From Acetobacterium tundrae (GTDB taxonomy: Bacteria > Bacillota > Clostridia > Eubacteriales > Eubacteriaceae): a stretch of 64,000 bases of DNA. Positions 42,896 through 52,277 of this stretch are shown here, piece after piece (position 1 is the first letter of the stretch; each line of letters starts with the position of its first letter). The notes under the pieces were generated by a model, which worked only from the letters and a program-made list of their open reading frames with translations, was not told where the DNA came from and made no database searches. Both the position numbers and the translations under genes were made by a program. The stretch covers positions 91,938 to 155,937 of the forward strand of contig NZ_RXYB01000007.1 of the NCBI RefSeq assembly GCF_008086615.1, given 5' to 3'.

Positions 42896-43656
42896 TGTTA
42901 GGAGCCTATTTAACAGCAGAAAACTTGAAATTTAAATGCTCCCTATTTAGAAAACTGATGATACTTATTCCAGCAGCTTTAATTTTAATAGCGATGGTAT
43001 TTATATTTGTTGGTATTGGGTTAGGTGGTTTTTCAAGCGCCATAGTTTGCAATTGGTGTATGCCGATTGCATCTTTGTCCATTATGTTTTTATGTCATTT
43101 AGTGAATAATAAGGATCAAAAACACAAATACCGAACGCTTTATAGTTTGCCCATCGACTTGAAGAAGACCTTTATTGCTAAAACAATTTTGATCGCGCTA
43201 AATCTTCTGATCATCTCATTATTGCTATCACTTATCACGGTTATCTCTGAATGCATCGTATCAGGTGTTTCAGCTGCAATTGGTCATAGCGGTTATTATC
43301 TGTTAGGATACGGCTTATTGTGGCTCTCGTTATTATGGCAGATCCCGTTTTGTTTGTTTTTGGATCAAAAAGTCGGATTTGTTGGTTCGGTGATCATAAA
43401 TTTGTTCGCCAGCGCATTCGGCGGTTTGTTTTTTTCCTTGACGCCGTTGTTCTGGTTCTTCCCATATAGCTGGCCGGCACGATTTATGGTGACATTATTT
43501 GGCGTTTTGCCAAACGGATTATTGGTCGAAGCCGATGCAAAATGGATTTTAAATTTAGGCGAAAGTGCGTTGCTGGTATTGATAAGCTTGGTTGTCGCGT
43601 TCGTTCTTACCGTTTTATTTTCACGCTGGTACAAAAAGCAGGTGTATCGCCAATGA
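42892..43656 (+). CDS. ABC permease, LanE/MutE-like
   Basis: 254 residues, six membrane helices (LMILIPAALILIAMVFIFVG, ILIALNLLIISLLLSLITVI, YYLLGYGLLWLSLLWQIPFC, VIINLFASAFGGLFF, SALLVLISLVVAFVLTVLF). It overlaps the ATPase stop codon by 4 nt (ATGA) and has GGAG 8 nt upstream. Confidence 0.85.
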   Translation: MMLGAYLTAENLKFKCSLFRKLMILIPAALILIAMVFIFVGIGLGGFSSAIVCNWCMPIASLSIMFLCHLVNNKDQKHKYRTLYSLPIDLKKTFIAKTILIALNLLIISLLLSLITVISECIVSGVSAAIGHSGYYLLGYGLLWLSLLWQIPFCLFLDQKVGFVGSVIINLFASAFGGLFFSLTPLFWFFPYSWPARFMVTLFGVLPNGLLVEADAKWILNLGESALLVLISLVVAFVLTVLFSRWYKKQVYRQ

Positions 43657-44375
43657 CGATTATCAGGGAGTTTTTTTCCAACTTTACCAAGATCAAACGA
43701 ACACCAATTATTTTATTGCACTTGTTACCGCCGATTGTGATTACGACATTATTCTTCGTTTATTACGCTTCTGGCGGATACCACCTTATTTCTGATGTGC
43801 GGTTGTTTTTCGTTATCTTACAAATATGTTATCCGATTTTTGTCAGTATTGTTGTGCCAATTTTTATTAATTTAGATCGGAATAACGAAAATGCACTGGG
43901 TTTAGTGGCGTCGCGAAGCAGCGTATACCTGGGGAAATTGTTCTTTCTACTATTTCTTTCAGCCATAAATATGATACTATATGAACTGTGTTTCTATGTT
44001 GGCGTCAATTTTTTTCTGGCGATCAGTACCGCACCTGTTGGATCATATCTTGCTCTATTTTATCTGTTTTTATTTAGCAACTTATTTTTATATTTATTAC
44101 ACGTACCGATTGCTTTTCGGTTTGGTTCAAGTATTTCTGTTTTGTTAGGGATATCGGGCACAATTTTAGCCGGTTACTTTGAAAATGCGATTGGTGATAA
44201 AATTTGGCCGATCATTCCCTGGGAATGGGGTGTTCGGTTTTTGGAAAATTATTTTGACTTTTCAAGGACACCTGTTTTTCCGGGAATGATTGCTCTGATT
44301 ATTATTACTTCGATTGTTCTGGTTTTATCACTACGATGGTTTAGTAGATGGGAAGGTAAAGTGATACAAGAATAA
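43653..44375 (+). CDS. ABC permease, LanG/MutG-like
   Basis: 240 residues starting MTIIREFFSNFTKIKRTPII at 43653, overlapping the previous gene by 4 nt. Six membrane helices, with conserved loop MIPWEWGVRFLE-like IIPWEWGVRFLENYF near the end. It completes the three-protein transporter. Confidence 0.85.
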   Translation: MTIIREFFSNFTKIKRTPIILLHLLPPIVITTLFFVYYASGGYHLISDVRLFFVILQICYPIFVSIVVPIFINLDRNNENALGLVASRSSVYLGKLFFLLFLSAINMILYELCFYVGVNFFLAISTAPVGSYLALFYLFLFSNLFLYLLHVPIAFRFGSSISVLLGISGTILAGYFENAIGDKIWPIIPWEWGVRFLENYFDFSRTPVFPGMIALIIITSIVLVLSLRWFSRWEGKVIQE

Positions 44376-44392
44376 AACAAGGAGGTGAGATG

Positions 44393-45067
44393 ATGTCGAA
44401 ACTGTTAGTGGTCGATGATGACCTTGATATGCTATCCCTGGTGCGCGCCGCCCTGGAAAAAGACGGCCACCAGATAGACACCGAAGCGGATGCCGCGACC
44501 GTGCAGCCCGCCCGGTGCCGGCTGTACGATCTTCTGCTATTCGATGTGATGATGCCCGATAAGGATGGCTTTTCCCTGTGCCGCCGGATCCGTGCCGAGG
44601 TGGATTGCCCCATCCTGTTTTTAACCGCCAAGGCGGAAGAGGCGGCCCTTGTCCAGGGATTTGGCCTGGGCGCCGATGATTACATAAAAAAGCCATTCAG
44701 TATTGCGGAGCTGCGCGCACGGGTAAACGCCCATCTGCGGCGGGAGGTGCGTCAGCCGACCCGCACCCTGAGCCGAGGCGGTGTGCGCTTTGATATTCAG
44801 GCAAAAGTGGCCATCGCAGGTGAACATACACTGCCCTTTACCAAGGGCGAATACGCGATCTGTGAGCATCTGGCCCTGCATGCTGGACAGGTATTTACCA
44901 AAGAACAATTATATGAAGCAGTTTTCGGCTGTGAGGCCGAGGGCGATCCGTCAGCCGTTGCGGAGCATATCAAAAATATCCGTGCCAAGCTGAAAGCCGA
45001 CGCCATCAGCCCCATCGAAACCGTTTGGGGGGTGGGCTACAAATGGCGAAAAAGCAGCGTTCTGTAA
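44393..45067 (+). CDS. OmpR-family response regulator (lantibiotic-resistance type)
   Basis: Receiver: LLVVDDDLDMLSLV, phosphorylation site LLFDVMMPDKDG, FLTAKAEEAALVQG and KKPFSIAELRARV. Winged helix LPFTKGEYAICEHLALHAGQ to VWGVGYKWR. GGAGGTGAG precedes tandem ATGs at 44390 and 44393. The gene and its kinase are visibly GC-richer than the AT-rich ABC genes before them, so the module appears to be assembled from two sources. Confidence 0.92.
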   Translation: MSKLLVVDDDLDMLSLVRAALEKDGHQIDTEADAATVQPARCRLYDLLLFDVMMPDKDGFSLCRRIRAEVDCPILFLTAKAEEAALVQGFGLGADDYIKKPFSIAELRARVNAHLRREVRQPTRTLSRGGVRFDIQAKVAIAGEHTLPFTKGEYAICEHLALHAGQVFTKEQLYEAVFGCEAEGDPSAVAEHIKNIRAKLKADAISPIETVWGVGYKWRKSSVL

Positions 45068-46374
45068 GCCTTTCCTTTGTGCTCTTGCGTTTTGCCATCG
45101 TAATGCTTGGCGGTATGCTGTTGTGTTGCCTGGTCTGGTATTGCTGCTTTGGGTGGCTTCAAAACACCGGCGTTATTTACCAGGGATACGTCTCCAACCA
45201 ACAGGTGGAGCAACTGCTAGCCGGAGAGCCAAAAACATTTGTCTCTCCGGGTGACGATTTTCTGGCCGAGTACGCTTTGTTTGGCCAGAACGGCGACGTC
45301 TTGGCAAGCAATGTAGACGGACAGAAGCTGGAAGTCCTGGCCGGGTTTTTACAGCAGGACACCGACAGCATCCATGTTTCGCGGCACACCTATGCCGATG
45401 ACAGCACCGCAATCTTTCACTGGTATTACCGGGCCGAGTTTGTCAACCCGGTGCTGCGCGGCATGCTGCCCCCCTTTGAATACCTGTGGCTGGCCACACT
45501 TGGTGGAGCCTGGGTGCTTTGTCTGCTGTTTAACACCCTGTGGCTCCGGCGATGTCTCGCCACCAAGCTGAAGCTGTTTGGTGAGGTGAGCGAAAAGATC
45601 GGCGCGCAGGAGCTCGATTTCGCAATTCCCCACGCGGGCATACGGGAGTACGACCAGGCGCTTGGTGCGATGGCGCATATGAAAGATGCCTTGTACAGCT
45701 CCCTGTCCTCCCAATGGGCGGCACAGCAAGAACGCGAGGCGGAAATAGCCGCACTCACGCATGATTTAAAAACCCCGCTCACCCTGGTGGGAGGCAACGC
45801 CGAACTTCTCCTTGATGAAGAACTGTCTGAGAACAGCCGCAAAATGGTGGCAACAATTGTGGCCAGCAACGACCGCGCCAAGCAGTATGTTGCCAGTCTG
45901 TTAGAAACCTCCGCCGGTACGGATGAGACATTTGAAAACACCAGCCTGCCCGCCATGTTTGACGAGCTTTGCCAGCGCACAATCGCCATTGCCGAAGTTA
46001 AGAGGATTTGCCTGCACACCCAAAACGGCTTGGAAGGTAATGCGAGGATTCAGAAAGACCATTTACTTCGGGCCCTCGGTAATGTGGTGCAAAACGCCAT
46101 CGAGCATACGCCGACGAATAAAAACGTATATTTGGAAGGCCGCATGGTCGATGGCGGCTGGCAAGTCGCGGTGTGTGATGAAGGCCCCGGTTTTAGCAAG
46201 GCGGCGTTACACCATGCAACCGAGCGCCTATGGCGTGGTGATGCAGCGCGTGGTGCCGATGGACACAATGGCCTTGGCCTATGGTTTGCCGCACGAGTCG
46301 CGAAAACACACGCAGGACAACTAGAACTACGCAACTGCGATTCTGGTGGGGTAGTTATAATCAAGTTTGGCTAA
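45043..46374 (+). CDS. Membrane sensor histidine kinase (lantibiotic-resistance type)
   Basis: 443 residues, start overlapping the response regulator by 25 nt. Helix 1 FAIVMLGGMLLCCLVWYCCF, extracytoplasmic domain about 40-145, helix 2 LWLATLGGAWVLCLLFNTLW, then HisKA (IAALTHDLKTPLTLVGGNAE) and HATPase (NAIEHTP, VCDEGPGFS, GLGLWFAARVAKTHAG). It pairs with the regulator at 44393 and probably senses a peptide antibiotic. Confidence 0.92.
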   Translation: MAKKQRSVSLSFVLLRFAIVMLGGMLLCCLVWYCCFGWLQNTGVIYQGYVSNQQVEQLLAGEPKTFVSPGDDFLAEYALFGQNGDVLASNVDGQKLEVLAGFLQQDTDSIHVSRHTYADDSTAIFHWYYRAEFVNPVLRGMLPPFEYLWLATLGGAWVLCLLFNTLWLRRCLATKLKLFGEVSEKIGAQELDFAIPHAGIREYDQALGAMAHMKDALYSSLSSQWAAQQEREAEIAALTHDLKTPLTLVGGNAELLLDEELSENSRKMVATIVASNDRAKQYVASLLETSAGTDETFENTSLPAMFDELCQRTIAIAEVKRICLHTQNGLEGNARIQKDHLLRALGNVVQNAIEHTPTNKNVYLEGRMVDGGWQVAVCDEGPGFSKAALHHATERLWRGDAARGADGHNGLGLWFAARVAKTHAGQLELRNCDSGGVVIIKFG

Positions 46375-46481
46375 GCCGCCACACGTCATATTTTTTGCGA
46401 AAGTTACTTGAGAATAAAATTTGTTTAAGCTAGTATAAAATATTGGGGGATGAACCATAAGAAAAAGCAGGAAACATTGTG

Positions 46482-46536
46482 CATAGCAAAGGATATTACA
46501 TATCACTAAAGTAGCATATCAATAGCCTTTGCTATG
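46482..46536. repeat. 11-bp perfect inverted repeat between the kinase and the FlxA-like gene
   Basis: CATAGCAAAGG (46482-46492) and CCTTTGCTATG (46526-46536), with further pairing inside (GATAT...ATATC). No T-run follows on either strand. It lies between two convergent genes and may be a weak terminator or a small mobile repeat. Confidence 0.5.
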
Positions 46537-46601
46537 AACTTTTGTCGTTATATTTTATTGTTTTCCTTAACTTTGTTCTCTAGCGCTTTCCTGCCATGGA
46601 T

Positions 46602-47390
46602 TTAAACCCTGATATCCATCGACTTAACGCCTAAAAAAGCCGAACGTTCTACGGTAAATATCGTTTGACTACCCGCGCCAGCAGGTAACACAGCATTTTC
46701 ATCCGTCTCCGTGTTAGCAACTGCCGGTGTCTCAGTGGTATTGTTACTTTCCATCTTATCGATACTTTCTTCGGTCTTGTCTGTCTTATCAGCTTCTGAC
46801 ATTCTACCATTGGCATCCGCAAGTACTTCTATCTGGGAAGAAGTTGCATTTTTAATATTTTCTTGTGTGTCTGTCAGCTCTGCTTCTTGAGAGGTTGTCG
46901 AAGCACCTCTAAGTTTGTTGAGCTTTATTTCACTTTCCAGAACGCCGACACGCCCATTCATGTTCGTCACAACACGCTCTTGCACCTGTGCCTGCTTCAG
47001 CACAGTATCTCCAGATATCACCGCCATCATACTTTCCTGAGACAGGCCTGTTCCCTTGAAGTTTTGGGTGGTACTGTTCGCTTTTGGTTGGCCGCCCTGA
47101 ATATCATCCGTTGATGAACCGGTTGATTGGAGCTTCTCTTTTCTAAGATCATTCTGATGTTGTCTTAATTGTTTATTCAAATCACTAATTTGCTGATTGA
47201 TTTCCTGACGCTTTTTCATCTTATCTTCAGAACTTAACTGGTCATTTCCAGCAAGCTCCTGTAATTGTTTCTGAGCATTTTCAATCTGCTTCTGGATATT
47301 TTTTGTTTGCGAATCCGTTCCTGCGGATACTCCTGCCGATCTTCCTGAAAAATTAGTTGAACCACTACTTAACGCACTTCCTATCTGCAT
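46602..47390 (-). CDS. FlxA-like coiled-coil protein
   Basis: 262 residues. A Ser/Gly-rich start (MQIGSALSSGSTNFSGRSAG), a coiled coil of about residues 28-90 (NIQKQIENAQKQLQELAGND, NQQISDLNKQLRQHQ) matching the FlxA pattern, a middle region (VSGDTVLKQAQVQERVV-like) and a second helical part, then an acidic low-complexity tail. There is no signal peptide. FlxA-like proteins are flagellum-associated in E. coli, but no flagellar gene is nearby, so the role is open. AAGGAGG is upstream of the ATG. Confidence 0.6.
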   Translation of the reverse strand: MQIGSALSSGSTNFSGRSAGVSAGTDSQTKNIQKQIENAQKQLQELAGNDQLSSEDKMKKRQEINQQISDLNKQLRQHQNDLRKEKLQSTGSSTDDIQGGQPKANSTTQNFKGTGLSQESMMAVISGDTVLKQAQVQERVVTNMNGRVGVLESEIKLNKLRGASTTSQEAELTDTQENIKNATSSQIEVLADANGRMSEADKTDKTEESIDKMESNNTTETPAVANTETDENAVLPAGAGSQTIFTVERSAFLGVKSMDIRV

Positions 47391-47569
47391 AATTATTGCC
47401 TCCTTAATAATTTGATAATCTTAGCGATTTTCTATATCTGTTTTCGGTTTCAAGGAGGGGTATTTTAGCAGGACGTTGTGAATCATCTTATTTTTGTAGT
47501 AAAGTAGTTTCGCATAACCCACCTACCAATAAATTCAGCCATTCTGAGAGAATTTACTACACTCATTCT

Positions 47570-48964
47570 TTATTCGATCATTATCATAATCGTTAAATGA
47601 AAGCTATTTTTCGTTAGTTCTATTTCAATATCACCATAATATTTTTTTGTCACTTCGCGCAAATTTGTAAGACCCATACCGTGGAAATTGGCATCATTTT
47701 TTGATGTCAGGGGAAGCCCACTGGTTTCATCCATTTCGATTGAACCACAATAGCTATTCTCCACCATCAGTAAATATGTATTTTTCTTTCTGTAAGATTC
47801 AATCGAGACAAAACCGTTCGCACCTTTTTCACTTGCTTCAATCGCATTTTCAAGCGCATTATTCAGGATGATACTCAAATCAAATGCATCAATATTGGTG
47901 TCTATCGGAAACGCAAATTTTGATTGAAATTCAATATTTTTCTTGACCGCTTCGTTGTATTTTCCATTAATAATGACATCTGTTATCGGATTGCCGGTTT
48001 TAAAATGATGATCCAAAATTTCCACGGCCTTATTCATGGAACTTAAATATTCGGTCGCTTCGTCATAGTTTTTCTGTTCCATAAGACTTTTTACTGTTGT
48101 TACATGATTTTTGATATCATGTTTTAATCCTCGCATTTTCTGGTAAAGACATTCAATTTCACTAATATGTGATTGAATATCTTTTATCTGACTCTGTAAT
48201 AGATACCGCTTTTGCTCTTCTTCCTTTTTTTGCTCCAAATTTTGAAAAAGAACGATCACGACAACAATTGTCATTATCGAAATGAAGTCACTTAAGAACC
48301 TAAAAATATAAAAATAAGGAGATGAGCTATAGAGATCTATTCCCAACATATTTTCATAGACATTATTATAATTCCGCATAATTACATAACTAAGCAGTCC
48401 TGATATTGCGGGCACTAATAAAAAAATGGTTTCCTTGAAGCTATATCTAGCCTTTTTACAAACAAATGTTTTAATTATAATTAGTACCGGAATTCCAACA
48501 AAAATACAATTTACAACGAGATCAACTATTGTTAAACATACATATAGGATGAAATTGTATTTCCACAATTCGGCGGAAGAAATATCGATCATGTTCTGTG
48601 CGGCATCAGAAATAGGAATATAAATACAGCTTCCCATCGATAATCCCAACCAACGCACCGCAAAAAAAGTAACGGAAACAAATAACTTAATCTGCGTATT
48701 TCCTCTGCATATACAAAGCATTGCGACAAAGGAAATAATCATTCCAATAAAATATACAACCGTATTTTCAAGTTCATAGGGAATAAAATATATCAAAACA
48801 ACACTTGCAAAATATACGATACCGACTATCCACGACTTGCAATTTTTCTGTTTGAAAAATGCCTGGGTCATCTTATACAAAAAAAATGCTGTCATGGCCT
48901 GAATCCCGATTGTATATAAGATTGAAACAATCCGATAATACCCTTCGATCGTTTCAGCATTCAT
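47570..48964 (-). CDS. AgrC-type (GHKL) membrane sensor kinase
   Basis: 464 residues. Five to seven N-terminal membrane helices (about 5-245), a coiled linker, the HPK10 motif with the phospho-acceptor histidine in LKHDIKNHVTTVKSLMEQKN, the N-box LNNALENAIEA and the GLTNL segment of a GHKL ATPase without a typical F-box. It directly follows its LytTR partner. These pairs sense secreted peptides (quorum sensing), but no AgrD/AgrB gene is adjacent. Confidence 0.9.
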   Translation of the reverse strand: MNAETIEGYYRIVSILYTIGIQAMTAFFLYKMTQAFFKQKNCKSWIVGIVYFASVVLIYFIPYELENTVVYFIGMIISFVAMLCICRGNTQIKLFVSVTFFAVRWLGLSMGSCIYIPISDAAQNMIDISSAELWKYNFILYVCLTIVDLVVNCIFVGIPVLIIIKTFVCKKARYSFKETIFLLVPAISGLLSYVIMRNYNNVYENMLGIDLYSSSPYFYIFRFLSDFISIMTIVVVIVLFQNLEQKKEEEQKRYLLQSQIKDIQSHISEIECLYQKMRGLKHDIKNHVTTVKSLMEQKNYDEATEYLSSMNKAVEILDHHFKTGNPITDVIINGKYNEAVKKNIEFQSKFAFPIDTNIDAFDLSIILNNALENAIEASEKGANGFVSIESYRKKNTYLLMVENSYCGSIEMDETSGLPLTSKNDANFHGMGLTNLREVTKKYYGDIEIELTKNSFHLTIMIMIE

Positions 48965-49684
48965 TTACATTATCTTCCTTTTTGAATATTTCAAATATTG
49001 CTTTACAAATTCTCCGTATTTTTGTTTTGCCATCATGATATTATCGCCATTTTCCAACGTGACAGATGTAGCATTATACTTTAGGATATATTTCATGTTA
49101 ACTAAAAACGACCGGTGTATTCGTGCGAAATCATCGTCCAGGCTTTGCTCTAAGTCAGAAAGTTTCGCATAGAATTCTAGCGTACTATCGGTTTTATGTA
49201 AAATCACCTTACGATTATCAGCTTCGATATAAATAATTTCTTTTCTATAAATCTTATTTGTTGTCATTCCGATCTTGATATTTATACTTTTTTCTTCTGG
49301 CATTAACTGTTCTAATTTGCTTTTTTCATTCCATTTTGCAACTGCACATTTTAATACCTCAAAAAATTTAACTTTATTAATCGGTTTTACCAGATAATGA
49401 AATGCCCCAACATCAAATGCTTGAAAAATATATTCTTCCAAAGCCGTAATAAAAATAATAATGGACTGGGAGCCGTTTTTTCTAAGCTGCCTGGCAATAT
49501 CCATACCATTTCTACCACCCAAGTGGATATCAAGAAAGATTAAATCAAACACCTGTATATCATCCAACAATTCTTCACCGGACCGATATAACTTAACTAA
49601 ACAATCTGGCGAAAATATTTTCACATATCTCGCGATCATATTTCTTATTTCATTTTCATCATCACAAATAGCAATTTGCATCAA
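48965..49684 (-). CDS. LytTR-family response regulator (AgrA/VirR-like)
   Basis: 239 residues: receiver domain (IAICDDENEIRNMI, FDLIFLDIHLGG with the phospho-Asp, LVKPINKVKFFEVL) and a LytTR DNA-binding domain (TLEFYAKLSDLEQSLDD, ARIHRSFLVNMKYI). It is the first gene of the AgrA/AgrC-type pair, with its stop codon touching the kinase start codon. The promoter is probably within 49690-49800. Confidence 0.92.
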   Translation of the reverse strand: MMQIAICDDENEIRNMIARYVKIFSPDCLVKLYRSGEELLDDIQVFDLIFLDIHLGGRNGMDIARQLRKNGSQSIIIFITALEEYIFQAFDVGAFHYLVKPINKVKFFEVLKCAVAKWNEKSKLEQLMPEEKSINIKIGMTTNKIYRKEIIYIEADNRKVILHKTDSTLEFYAKLSDLEQSLDDDFARIHRSFLVNMKYILKYNATSVTLENGDNIMMAKQKYGEFVKQYLKYSKRKIM

Positions 49685-49849
49685 AACTCACCTTCAAACA
49701 TTTATTATCAATATTTTTGCAAATAAATCAGGGCAAAGCCGGATATTATTTAGCCTGGTTTTTACACATTTTCCGTTCTACCATACAACATGTTATGTTT
49801 AAAGTGGTTTGTTTTTAGTTCTTGCCACAACGTGTCATCAGAATCACTA

Positions 49850-50025
49850 TTTCAACATGCCCAGTATAGTGAGTGTCCATTTTATAATATATTTTATCAT
49901 ACATTGATATTCTTTGAAAGTGGCTTCACAAAAGCGTTTTTAAGGCCCCTATTTTCATTTTTGTTCAGTTTTATATTTTAATGGATCTTAACATTTTTTA
50001 TTTTAGGTGGACAAAATAGACTGAT
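49850..50025. repeat. Diverged about 180-bp direct repeat, copy 1
   Basis: The segment starting TTTCAACATGCCCAGTATAG and ending near AAAATAGACTGAT matches 63083-63268 throughout, in the same orientation. On the minus strand it ends in a short frame M-D-T-H-Y-T-G-H-V-E, the same peptide start as at 63112, after which the two copies differ. See the findings on the mobile element. Confidence 0.75.
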
Positions 50026-50090
50026 TCTGACCGAACCGCAAGTTCACTGCTTACATGCTGGGAGCGACACTCATCTGACATATTATTATA

Positions 50091-50135
50091 AAAACGGAAG
50101 CAATACCAGTATTTGGTATGCTTCCGTTTTTTACC
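50091..50135. terminator. Hairpin terminator, copy of the one at 15150
   Basis: CGGAAGCAATACC and GGTATGCTTCCG (one bulge) with T-runs on both sides. Confidence 0.6.
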
Positions 50136-50193
50136 TAGATATAATTCAACTTCAATCCAGCATTCTTTGAATTTATTGCAGAATAAAATATTT

Positions 50194-50434
50194 TTATTTT
50201 TTTACATATATATACTCAATCCATAGCTTAGAGTATATATCGTTTAATGTACCAAGATATTTATCGTGATCACAATTCTCGACAACTCCACAGCTGGTAC
50301 AAAATTGAATTATGCCGAACGCCATATTTCTTACTTAAGTTAAGTTTTCAATATCAGCAGAGACTTCCATCTGAAAATACAAATCGACTAAATAATTTTC
50401 AAGAATGGCTTTTATTAATTTCCATCATCCTCAT
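50194..50434 (-). pseudogene. Decayed copy of the small gene at 15265
   Basis: The sequence aligns with 15265-15501 along its length, with about the same flanks and terminator. An extra A in AATAAAAGCC shifts the frame after six codons, and a CAA codon has become TAA (NLT-stop-VRN). The other copy is intact. Confidence 0.85.
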
Positions 50435-50543
50435 TCAAATAAGCGGTAGGTCGCTGTCCTTATTTATTTATATTAAATCACTAAGCACAAACTGATGCAG
50501 CTTATATTTGATGATCTATCGTAGAATTTTTGGTGCTGCTTTA

Positions 50544-50933
50544 CTATTTATTCAGTGCAAGTTCTACTGCCTTAAGGATTGCTTTACTTGTTGTAGTTGC
50601 TCCTGATATCGCCTCTACATCAATTTTCTGTTCAGAAATAATTTCTTCAATTACTCCTTCAGCAGCCTTTGCCTTTTCGCTGTTTCGCCCATGAGTAACA
50701 TTGATTTTTTCAATTATATGATCTTTAATCCCTACCTCAACACGATAGGTGTAATGCCCATACGCAAATTCACCAGTATAGGTTCCATTTTCTAGATTAT
50801 TAAGATCTACATTATGGATTTCCATTTGCCTGATCAATTCATTGTCCCTTTCTGGTATTACCACAACCAATAGAAATGCTGTTAATAACGCTGCCAGAAT
50901 GATTGAAATAACCACAATTCTTTTTTTCTTCAT
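50544..50933 (-). CDS. Secreted or membrane-anchored FMN-binding domain protein
   Basis: 129 residues. An N-terminal signal anchor (VVISIILAALLTAFLLVVVI) is followed by a single FMN-binding domain ending AISGATTTSKAILKAVELAL. SGATTTS matches the flavinylation motif, in which a threonine carries covalent FMN attached by ApbE. Such domains take part in extracytoplasmic electron transfer. No ApbE or redox partner is adjacent. Weak GGAGG is 6-10 nt upstream. Confidence 0.85.
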   Translation of the reverse strand: MKKKRIVVISIILAALLTAFLLVVVIPERDNELIRQMEIHNVDLNNLENGTYTGEFAYGHYTYRVEVGIKDHIIEKINVTHGRNSEKAKAAEGVIEEIISEQKIDVEAISGATTTSKAILKAVELALNK

Positions 50934-51027
50934 TTTTAATCCTCCAATTTATGTTTTATTTGCATGAACAGTTTACAAATAAACGCCTCTATTAACTATC
51001 AGGAAATAGGAGGATTTCCTCGAAAAC

Positions 51028-51047
51028 GTCTCATACTTTTGTATGAG
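51028..51047. promoter_or_regulatory. 20-bp palindrome in front of the FMN-binding protein gene
   Basis: TCTCATAC-TTTT-GTATGAGA has perfect 8-bp arms and lies about 95 nt upstream of the FMN-binding gene. It may be the site of the LuxR-type regulator encoded next to it. Confidence 0.5.
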
Positions 51048-51055
51048 ATATTCAA

Positions 51056-51092
51056 AAAAATGAAAAACAGCATGATTTTCATACTGTTTACT
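51056..51092 (-). terminator. Terminator of the LuxR-type gene
   Basis: On the minus strand AAACAG-T-ATGA pairs with TCAT-G-CTGTTT, followed by TTCATTTTTTT, just after the stop codon at 51099. Confidence 0.7.
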
Positions 51093-51098
51093 TATAGC

Positions 51099-52061
51099 CT
51101 AATGTTTTTCTATGACTATATTTATTAATTCGATTTTATTTCTAATACCAAGTTTTTTATAAATATTCTGCACATGAGTTTTAACTGTCGGAAGCGATAT
51201 CACAAGCGCAGCGCAAATGTCATTATAGGTATATCCATTTATCAATAGGTCTATTATTTCCTTTTCACGGCTTGTAATCTTAAAGCTTTCCAGTAATCTC
51301 TCATTATTTTTATTTAAAACTATTTTTCTATCTGTGCTTAATTCTATATTTACTTCCATTTTAACCTCTGCATTTTCAGCCAATGGATTCAGTAATGCAC
51401 TATAATTTTTAGCAATATAATAAAGACTCATACTACTCAAAACAAAATAATACGCAAACACTGACATAAGACCAAACGGAAAGTTTTCACCAATCTTTGG
51501 CAATTTTTCCACTAGCGTATCTAGAAACAGGATGGGAAACATTAAAAGTGATACAACTAGAAAATTTCTTATCCCCGCTTTTAATATTAAATTTTTGATT
51601 TTGTCAATATTCCCCACTAAAACGAGAATGTTGTATAGTACCGTTCCAAAAAATAAAACACTCGTAGCTCTGACAATCATTTGATTGCCCGTAATATAAT
51701 AAAGAGTCATCATCATTAAAGGTAAAACCGAAAATAGTATCAGCCACCATTCTTTTTTTTTTGTAATTATTCTTCCTGTTATTATCCCTATCAGCTTAGT
51801 TAGTGCATAGATCATAAGCCCGCAGCCTATCGTGGAAATATATCCTATAATGATATTAAGACTATTACTTTTAATGACATTTACTGTATCATAGGCAGTT
51901 ACCATTTGCTCAAGAAGTATTAATGTAAGCGAAAATACTGAGGCCATAAAATATTTAAGCATTTCTTGCTTATTTTTAAGCCACAAGAAAAAACCTAGGA
52001 TTATGACCGAAAACCCGGTTGTAAAAACAATAAAATAAAAAAGTATTATAAACTGCTCCAT
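51099..52061 (-). CDS. Membrane-integrated LuxR-type regulator
   Basis: 320 residues. Seven predicted membrane helices in residues 1-235 (FIILFYFIVFTTGFSVIILG onward) are followed by a soluble linker and a C-terminal LuxR helix-turn-helix (ITSREKEIIDLLINGYTYND, LVISLPTVKTHVQNIYKKLG). This one-component layout suits sensing of a membrane or lipophilic signal. It is located beside the FMN-binding gene, whose promoter region carries a palindrome. Confidence 0.82.
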   Translation of the reverse strand: MEQFIILFYFIVFTTGFSVIILGFFLWLKNKQEMLKYFMASVFSLTLILLEQMVTAYDTVNVIKSNSLNIIIGYISTIGCGLMIYALTKLIGIITGRIITKKKEWWLILFSVLPLMMMTLYYITGNQMIVRATSVLFFGTVLYNILVLVGNIDKIKNLILKAGIRNFLVVSLLMFPILFLDTLVEKLPKIGENFPFGLMSVFAYYFVLSSMSLYYIAKNYSALLNPLAENAEVKMEVNIELSTDRKIVLNKNNERLLESFKITSREKEIIDLLINGYTYNDICAALVISLPTVKTHVQNIYKKLGIRNKIELINIVIEKH

Positions 52062-52277
52062 GATAACCCTCCGGTCCCTTCTTAAAGGTCTCTTTGCCCA
52101 CCGATTTTAAGTCGGAGTTTAACGATTTTCTCTTAATATCGTTTTCTAATCGGCACTGCTCATATACTTCTTTTCTCTGTCTGATTATAATTCATCATAA
52201 GAACCACACACTCAACATGCATCAACACATAATTCTTATAAAGCGCACCTACATCTTAACTGCAAAGCCCCTGTACC

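Noticed and set aside
45426..46019. A 197-codon minus-strand frame
   Set aside because: Antisense to the GC-rich histidine kinase, where long open shadow frames are expected.
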